NCBI GenBank assembly: GCA_021234155.1
Contig: JAJEKV010000067.1
Location: 863,481-927,480, forward strand
DNA from: Isoetes taiwanensis
Lineage: Eukaryota; Streptophyta; Lycopodiopsida; Isoetales; Isoetaceae
Direction: 5' to 3'
DNA length: 64,000 bases
A program made the translations under genes and the position numbers. Numbering within the stretch: position 1 is the first letter of the stretch; each line of letters opens with the position of its first letter. The notes below the pieces were generated by a model that searched no databases, was not told where the DNA came from, and saw only the letters and a list, made by a program, of their open reading frames with translations. Of this stretch, positions 56,301-64,000 are shown in pieces.

Positions 56301-58900
56301 TTATTATCTTCTAGTACTATATATTGACATCTTATTGACTAGGGTAAAATTTCGATTGATTTTAATGGAAAGAGAAAGCAGTACTAATTTTAAGAAATTG
56401 CCAGTGTAGGTACTTTTTTGAGGGTTCAAAAGAGTAATTTTACCGTAGCATGCTTTTACCTTCAATCCGTTGACATATCCAAGGTTGTAACATGAATGCC
56501 ATTTTCGATACGTCTACCCTTAAATTAAAAGAACTATGTTGAAACTTTTATTCATTCATTGAACCGATTTTTGCATATACTCTCTCTTTATCTTGGTTTG
56601 TAAATAAACATGGTAAATCCATGATGTATTTATGCAGTGAAATATAGAGATAAGCATTATCGATTGATAAATGAAGATGCACCCGTCCTCTATATAAGCG
56701 GAGCTTGGATTTGTATTAAAAGACAACTTTTATTGCGAGATGAAGTGAGTTAGATATTTATATTCATTCTCTTTCTAGATTTATTCCAAGCGGAATCATT
56801 TTTTAAGATATATTTGTGCTATCTTGCTTATTATTGCAAATAGCTTTTGTTCTGATTGTGATTTCTTATTAGCGAGTCGCGGCTAAAATGCGAGGAAAAC
56901 TCTATATGACTCAGGTTATAAATTTGAAGGAATGATGAAAATAGACCACATATATTCTTTGGGGTCGGAGTTACATTCGATAAAAACAGTTGCTCCGAGA
57001 AAATGGCTAGCATGGCCGGTTATTCTGATCGATGCGTGGCTTTCACGGTTATTCACGGACTTCATGGTTTTAAAATGATCTTTTACATGTACTTTCGCCA
57101 ACCAACTAATTTGTGTTGGATAAAGAAGATAATCACGCTTTATGGGACTCAACATATTATCCCTATATTTTACAAATTTTGTTTCCTCCTTATTATTGTA
57201 TGTGCTGTAATTGATCCTAAGGTCCTTTCTTTCTTCTTTTAAAAATTTTTTATGTCTTATGCACTCGACTTTTTCATCAATACATATGTTGCTGCTATAA
57301 TAGTGGCAACTATAGACAAATAATGGTGTTCTTTGACAAAGCTTGAATCATTATTTGTACTCTCAAAATTTTCCGTTTATGCATCTCAAGCTATCCACAT
57401 TATTAATGCGACTGGCAAAATATCATGCCATTTTTATGAACATCAACACTTCTATAGTCTGAAATACATTTTTCATGAGCGATCGCTAACATTTCTATAG
57501 TCGCGATCTATTTTAAGCACCCTTCTATAAACATAACTATTACAAGGCTGTACATAAAAAAGACTTATAAAGTAACAATTGTAGCATCTCCAATCTATGT
57601 GGACATATGTACATATATTTGCTAACTAATCAAATGGCGACAACTGAACTCATCGAGATTTACTTGCAAGTTTAGTTCATGGCTCTCCCACAATAAACAT
57701 ACAACTAATTTAACCTCTGCCAAGAAATAGCTCTGATGACAAAATTGACCTATATTATTTGTTCTAATGTAAAGGCAAGAGAATTATGGAATTCATATCA
57801 AGTGTTGAAATTGCATCAAGGTCTCCATGATATAAAGCACTAGCAGGTGACCCAAATGCACCATTAATCTTTGCATAAATCCTCTTTGATTGAACCCAAT
57901 AGCTACGCCCTTGGCCCGGCAATGTGAGGCACCATTACTATATTCATATAAGCGCTGACAGAGAGTGACTATAAAGGATTTAATAAACCCAACCTCAACA
58001 GCTCATGGGCATGGCCCGTGCGTTCTGCAAGATCACAAAATGATCAATGAAGTTACTCTACAAAGTTCAGAAAATGGTCCAAAAGGCAGAGAGAAGTTAC
58101 TTTCATAAATACACAAGTTAACAACATTTACATGTTCCCAAATTATGCCCGACAGCGGCGAACCATTACAATTAGTGTATAAGTTTAGTCACTCCTAGCC
58201 ATTTCCTTCCCAATCCTTGGCTTAGCTCGATATTGGGGCAATCCTTTCGTGAGAATAGAGGCAATGCCTTCTAATCCCAATATAGATGTTGCCGTCCGCA
58301 TATTTAACTCATTAGGGCCCCATGGGTCTAGATTCCCCGAAGCTATTAGAAGCTCATCCACTCGTCGCTTTTGAAGTAGCAAAGTCTTTTTACGCCATGT
58401 AGAGGTTGACTTTGTTCTAGGAAGCCTCTCCTGCCGGTTCTTGATGGTGTAGTTATCACTGACCTTTCCATGCCGCCGCGCCCAAGGTAGCGCTGAAAAG
58501 ATCTTTTCATCTAAACTTTGTCTTGGCAAAATTTAAAGGACGACTTCTATATCCTGATATTATGTTTCCTCGACTCATCGACGCCTCTGTTATCGAAGTC
58601 CTCTTTGTCGTTATCGTAGTGTTGAAGATGTTGATTGCTTCACCGCAAATTGGTCGACATCTTCGCTTGATTTGTTACGCTTATGGGAGGGAAGAAATAA
58701 CAAGGAATACCGCAAAAGCATAGCTACATAATTACAATTACTAATAGAGCTAAACCCCCGTGCTTCCTCCTTTTGAGTTGCACACCTGGCTCCTTGTATC
58801 GTCATCTAGAAATTCCTCCCGCTGGCATGGTGTTGATCGATCTATATCCTCCTATTTGTATCGTCACCAGATTGGGTAACTTGTTGATATACTTTCGGGG
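56301..58900. other. No recognised gene; one unassigned minus-strand frame
   Basis: AT-rich to 58.1 kb. A minus-strand frame 58529-58185 (about 114 codons: RRVDELLIASGNLDPWGP, ILGLEGIASILTKGLPQY) has natural-looking composition and could be an exon remnant, but I do not recognise it. Confidence 0.3.
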
Positions 58901-59039
58901 CCCCGCTTGTCGCTCATGGTATCAACACGCCAGATCACATTCTAACTAAAGGTGTGTTGGTCGCTGATACTGACATTTACCGCCCTCGACTCGTTCTCTG
59001 GGTCAGAATGTTCCCTTCATGATATTTCTGAAGTTATTT

Positions 59040-60540
59040 GAGGCGCTCTTGAGTTTTGGCGCTGCCTTTATTATACTGGAGTTGCCTTTCTCAGCTTGTT
59101 CTTTTCAATCGCCCATCATTGTTCACCTGTTGCATGCAAGTCCCTCGCGGTAGTGTTATCGTCACTGGCTCACCCATTGCTTCCATCGAAGCCTAATCTT
59201 TCCTGTTTGATCCCCTCAAATACATGGTTGACATTGTCGCCTCGGGCTATATGCGTCGTCTTCGTCTTGAGGTACCCCGCGGTGGTTTTGATTGTGCCCC
59301 GCCGCTTTGATCCTCCTTTCGCGTTCTAGAGCTCGTGGAAGAAGTCGGCTGCTAGCATCTCTCCGCCTTTTAGTTCTCGACCTTTGTCCCTCTATGCAAG
59401 CAGGTCGTCGTTAGTTGTGCCGATGTGGGCGCCATTGATCTGGTTGATCCCTCTGCCGCCGGTACGCATGCTCAATGTTCGGCTCGAGATCGGCCTGTGA
59501 GGCGTACGTCATTCCTCCTCAGGTTGAATTTCGCGCGACTGCTGTTTGCTTTGCTTCACCTCGGTGCTCTCCTGCCCGGAAGTGTGGTGTTCCATTGCCC
59601 CTGCACCATGGTTCCTTCTAGTCACCTTCGGTGACTTGTACTCGCCGGGCGAACGCTCTCTCCGTCCTCCTTTGGATCCTATGCATTCGGTGCGTCTGCG
59701 ACTTTTACCGACGTAGTAAAGTCGCCCTTAAAGCTTATACGCCTCAGGTTTCATGACTTCTCTCCTCGACGCGCTGGAAGATTATGCCCTCCTTCGCCCT
59801 GCTCGTGATGCGAACGGCATTGCCGCTTGCGTATTTTGTCAGCTTCTCGGCGCTTCTTCCGATGAAACTCATGTGTGTCGAGTCAGGAAGGCGCCGAGAT
59901 CGCCTTTTCTCGATAGAGCGCTCGTGGATCTGTAGCTCTGAGGTTGACATCTATAGAAGATTCCCCGATAAGGTTGGTTACCGGAATATTCTTCTCATTT
60001 GATGAAGATTGATGATAGCCTATGGTGTCTCGTTTCTACTTTTGTCGCTGAGGTGTTTGTCGCTGTGCTTTCCTCTCTTTAATCGCTTTTCGGTCTCCTC
60101 TCCCATTCCGTCAGACATCGGCTGTGGTCTTGATGTCTTCAAGGAGTTGCGCTCTAGCTCTTTTTGTGGCTCTGGCCCCGTCCTTCTCTCGAAAGTGCAA
60201 CGCTCGTATATCCTGTAGAGTCTAAGGGTCTACTTGAAGGCTCTCCTACAACATTTTGGGCTCTATACAAAGCAAGGCTCGAGCAGTTACATTGGCCATT
60301 GAGATATGTCTATAATCTCCAAGTCTATGGACATTAGATCATGGTATTAAGACGCGGAGGGTCGCTTTGGTAAACTCCATGATGTTTGAGGATACTCTAA
60401 GGTCCTATCAAAGTTGCCTTTGGGGAGTCCAGCCTCTACACACGGAGTGGTTTAAGCCTAGACTCTAGCTCCTTTCTAGGTATCCCTCGCAATAGAGTGT
60501 GAATGTGGCGGTCGTGAGTAGGTCAAACTCATTAGAAGGA
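59040..60540. repeat. GC-richer direct repeat, copy 1 (about 1.5 kb)
   Basis: Matches 61900-64000 in the same orientation with frequent small indels. Shared: CACCCA(A)TTGCTTCCATCGAAG, GTTTGATCCCCTCA, GTAGTAAAGTCGCCC, TTCTCATTTGATGAAGATTG, GAGTCTAAGGGTCTACTTGA, TATGGACATTAG, CTCTAAGGTCCTATCAAAG, TTTCTAGGTATCC. Short frames in either copy are not conserved between them, arguing against coding. It could be a diverged LTR-like or segmental duplication; no primer-binding site or polyprotein lies between. Confidence 0.75.
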
Positions 60541-61899
60541 CACAAAATTAGTCAATAAGCTGCTGGCATGAGCAAAGGTGATGTACCAAATGTGCTTGGA
60601 CTCTGCTCTTCTATGTCAGGCTTAGATGACTATAACAAAGGGGTGTTCTTGGCACTTCTATCTAGGAGTAAGCACGCCTTTGAGCCGAGAGCAATACTCT
60701 TTGGCGTAGGTACTAATGGGGGTAGGAGCCTCATTTACAAACAAATCACAGCTTGGGGAAAATAATTCAAGGGTTTGAGCAATTTTACTTTCCATTTTGA
60801 GCTGGGATTTGGACATTTCTAGCCTAATTTGAGGTCATAAGTAAATGGATTCTAGGCTGTCTAACGGTCCTATTGCAACAAATTTCGTATGCATTTGGAG
60901 TTCTCAGAGCTCAAGCCATGGGGTTTGAGGCACCTGACCCCTAAGAAGTAGGGGGTGTTAGGTTGGGGACCTGCGTTCTCTCAAGACTTTGGAGGTCTGG
61001 CCTATCTCTGCCTAATGGATGCCAAGAATCACCGAAGGGGTAAATTTTACAATTTCTTCCCAAATGCAAGTTTCTTGTTTATTTACCACGCTTGAGCAAG
61101 TAGGCTAATCAAGGCCCCGGCCATCGATGACTCAAGAAGTGTGTGAGGAGGTGGTTAGGTTGGGGACCTAACTATACCAAGCACTCTTGGGAGGTGTGCC
61201 ACAAATGCTCCATTTGCCCGCATCTAATACCTGCATCTAATGAAATACAATATTTTAAATCCACTATATCTTTTATTATTCAAAATTTTCATACACTACA
61301 TATAAGCCCGTCGCCACAAAAAGTAGCTTTTGTTCTATTTATTCCTCTTGATGTATTTAGCCAATCTCATGTCCTTGGCTGAAGGCGGACTTTTGCATGG
61401 ACCGCATGCTGAATCTTCGGCGTTGCACGGCCTCCATCTCTCTCGCCGCTTGTAAAGCGAAAAGTCGTTGTTACTCGCTATCGGAATGAAATCCCACAAA
61501 ATTTCCTCGACAAATCTCTCGAATGTACTGGAATAAGAAACCGGTAACTCCGCTGGAAGTGTCGGATTTCGCTTTCCCTGCAACACGTAATTTTGGGATC
61601 TTCTTGGGCTTCGTAAACCTTAAGCTCGTGGGGTGTCGGGAGTGTCTCAATGCGGTTGGCCTCCTTCAATATATGTTTTACCTTGTGTGCCTCGTAATAG
61701 GCACCGCATTTGCATCCTCTATATACGGTATAGTCTCGAATTCTTTTCTCGGGTAATTCTCCCTCGGCCCTAAAGTGTATGATTCTTCCTCGGGCCGCTT
61801 CGCCTTCTTCGCGTCGCTTTGTTCCGATCTACCGCCTGCCATTACTGGGCGAAAATGGTGGAGGCATTGGGGTAGTTCATTCCGTCCTACCGGGTTTAA
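60541..61899. other. Spacer between the two GC-richer repeats
   Basis: GTTAGGTTGGGGACCT occurs at 60958 and 61155. No coding family or structural RNA recognised. Confidence 0.4.
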
Positions 61900-64000
61900 T
61901 GTGGGCGCTCTTGAGGTCGTATACATCTCCTTTGGCTATACCCTCCCGAGTTGTTCTTCAGCTTTGTTCTTTGAATCGTCCATCATTGGTTCACCTAAGT
62001 TGTACGTGTAAGTCCCTCGTTATCGGCTCGCCGCTCACCCAATTGCTTCCATCGAAGCCAATCTTCCTTGTTTGATCCCCTCACCACATGCTTGACATTG
62101 TCAATGCCTCGCTACAGGCCGTTTCTTGTCTGAGGTACCCTCCTGGTTTGATTGTGCCCGGCCGGGCTTGATCCTCCCCGCTGCCTCTAGTGCAGCCCCT
62201 ATGGCTGCCTGGAGCCACAGCAAGACTTCTCCGCCAGCCTTTGTTCCTGACCTTTGTCCCTCTTATTATGCGCCGTGGAATAAATTACTACCCGTGATAT
62301 TTCTTATTAGCCAGAATGACTTTAGCTAAACTTGCCTCGACACAATCCCAAAACTTTCTGCTTTTAGCTAAACCTGCATTAATATTTTTCCTCTCATACT
62401 TTCTTAGCTTAGCTAAACTTTAACCCAAACATCATCCCAAAATTTTATAGTGTGACCAACGAAAATATTAAGCCAAATTACTATACTTTTGTTTTCAATA
62501 TATTCCACTTATTTTAGTCATTTCTTTGGTAGAAAACATTCTAAACAATGCTAATTAGCAAAGTCTAGGACCGAAATTAATCTTCATAATGTTAGAAACT
62601 AAACTACTAATCATATATTTTACATAAACTAGAATGATAGCCAAACTAGTCCGGGAATTCATTCCAAAAGTTTCTATGGTTTTAGCTAACACAAAATTTC
62701 ACTCTTTACTTTCTGTTTGGCTAAAGAGGCCTGGCATGCAAGTGCCAGTCCCTAAAAAGTTAAGCTAAAATTATATTTTTTTTCCTAGTTTTTCCGGCCA
62801 TTTTAGCCATCTTTTTTGAAAAATGTGCTCAAAAATCGCCAAATAGCTGGTAAGTTTAGCCCTTAAATTCATTCCATGCTAAGGCAAGCAGGTCGCTGTA
62901 AGGTCGCCGACATGTGCGCGTTATTGATCTGGCGCTGGATCCCCCGCTACTGGCAGCCGGGCGTTTTGAATCTCGGCTCGGTGATCGGCTCCAGGCGTGC
63001 ATTGTCATTCCTCCGTGGGTTGAATTTCTCGGCGCGACTGCTTGGCCTTTGCTTCATTCGAAGCTGCCTCCCCGTGCATGGAAGTGTGGTAATCTCCATT
63101 GTTCCTACCGTGTTCCCTTCTAGTCGCCTTTTGGTGACTTGTACCGCCGGGTTAGGTCGCCTCCTCCCGCCCCTTGATCCTAAGGGCCCGAAGTCTCGCG
63201 ACTCCTTGGCCGACGTAGTAAAGTCGCCCTTTCCTTGTGCTTATATTCCCTTGCGCTATGATTCTCCTCGACGGAAGATTATGCCCTTCGGCCCTACTGC
63301 GGATGCCGCACCGCAGACAGCCGTTTGCGTATTTTGTCGGCTTTGCGCTCTTCCATTTGAACTCATGTGCTGCCGGAAATGGTGAAGGCGCCGAGATCGC
63401 CTTTCTCGATGTGAGCTCGCGGGATCTGGTAGTCGAGGTTGACATCTAGAAGATTCTCTGATGTGGGTTGGTTACCGCATCATTCTTCTCATTTGATGAA
63501 GATTGATGATACCGATGGTGTCCTCGTTTCACTCTTTGTCTGCTGAGGTGTTTGTCGCTGTGCTTCCCTCTCTTGGTCCGCTTTTTCGCCTCTCCTTATC
63601 TCACGCCCCAGATCATTGACCTTTGATGTCTTCAAGGAGCTTAGCTCTTTTGTGGCTCGCCCTCGCCCCGAAGTAACGTCAGACATCCTAGGAGTCTAAG
63701 GGTCTACTTGAAAACATTTTGGGCTCCCAAGGCAAGCAAGATGGCTCGAAGCAAAGATATCGAGAGACATGTCTATAATCTCCAAGTCTATGGACATTAG
63801 GACGGTGTATGGTATGATCGCAGGGTTGTTTTGCAAACCCATGATGTTTGGAGGCATACTCTAAGGTCCTATCAAAGTTGGTTTGGGGAGTCCTCAGCCT
63901 CTACACACTGAGTGGCTTGGGCAGCCTCTAGACTCTAGCCCTTTCTAGGTATCCCCGGGCAATAGGGAGGTGGCTACCAGAGCAGGGGTCAAACTCTACA
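61900..64000. repeat. GC-richer direct repeat, copy 2, with insertion, reaches window end
   Basis: Partner of 59040-60540. It is interrupted at about 62258-62882 by AT-rich DNA that copy 1 lacks: copy 1 reads CCTTTGTCCCTCTATGCAAGCAGGTCG where copy 2 has the insertion between CCCTCTT and GCAAGCAGGTCG. The repeat continues to the window edge. Confidence 0.75.
62270..62882. mobile_element. AT-rich insertion of about 0.6 kb in repeat copy 2
   Basis: Defined by comparison with copy 1. It contains at least five TTTAGCTAAAC-type motifs in both orientations. GCTAAACTTGCC near the left and TAAGTTTAGCCC near the right end hint at inverted ends, but neither terminal repeats nor a target duplication could be fixed. 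Class unknown. Confidence 0.5.

Noticed and set aside
59040-64000. LTR retrotransposon with paired LTRs
   Set aside because: No gag-pol coding, primer-binding site or polypurine tract was seen between the copies, and the spacer is only about 1.4 kb.

Overview
The window looks like nuclear DNA of a land plant. Multi-exon genes have plant-type GT/AG introns. Fragments of typical plant families are present: thylakoid FtsH, CASP-like membrane protein, GATL glycosyltransferase, PLS-type PPR, LRR protein and JmjN protein. Plant DNA transposons (Helitron, CACTA, Mutator-like, foldback) are everywhere. A non-flowering lineage is my guess from the kinase family, but the sequence does not prove it. No organelle, bacterial or viral gene block is visible, nor any tRNA, rRNA or CRISPR. 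The window is gene-poor and repeat-rich.

Layout. 1-14.7 kb holds a small kinase-like family. An intact gene enters from the left edge on the minus strand (1-1639). A truncated, frameshifted copy lies at 10345-11108. A second intact gene lies on the plus strand (12990-14726). All share an N-terminal helical domain. The first gene carries a dead kinase domain followed by one with an intact ATP loop and cut by the window edge. The second has one dead kinase domain and a repeat-built C-terminus. Upstream of the first gene is a degenerate tandem array (1640-2332, resuming at about 5925-6760) interrupted by a Helitron 5' end. A 550-bp foldback element (8860-9409) and a 437-bp Mutator-like MITE with a 10-bp target duplication (11318-11754) lie between.

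14.7-31 kb begins with a Helitron 3' end placed 3 bp after the second gene's stop codon. It then holds fragments of FtsH (16.4 kb) and CASP-like (17.5-17.9 kb) genes, the second foldback copy (18245-18794), a decayed multi-exon gene of transposase-like appearance (18.8-21.6 kb), an unrecognised spliced minus-strand gene (24.1-25.3 kb), and GATL (25.6 kb) and PPR (26.8-27.3 kb) fragments. A long GGAAACCCTTCC palindrome precedes Helitron 3' subterminal DNA (28.7-29.5 kb).

31-50 kb is dominated by Helitron termini on the minus strand. At three places the CTAG end of one element is joined directly to a second conserved terminus starting TCTACTTACTTAA, as in a head-to-tail series. Inside are an LRR gene fragment, a 2-kb polypurine tract and an oppositely oriented Helitron 5' end. 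50-64 kb has two more Helitron-type ends, few coding signals, and from 58.9 kb a GC-richer direct repeat whose second copy carries a 0.6-kb insertion.

Only the kinase-like genes look intact. Most other coding signals are fragments or decayed copies, consistent with gene-fragment capture and decay in transposon-rich DNA. No Rep/helicase or reverse transcriptase was recognised, so the elements appear non-autonomous.
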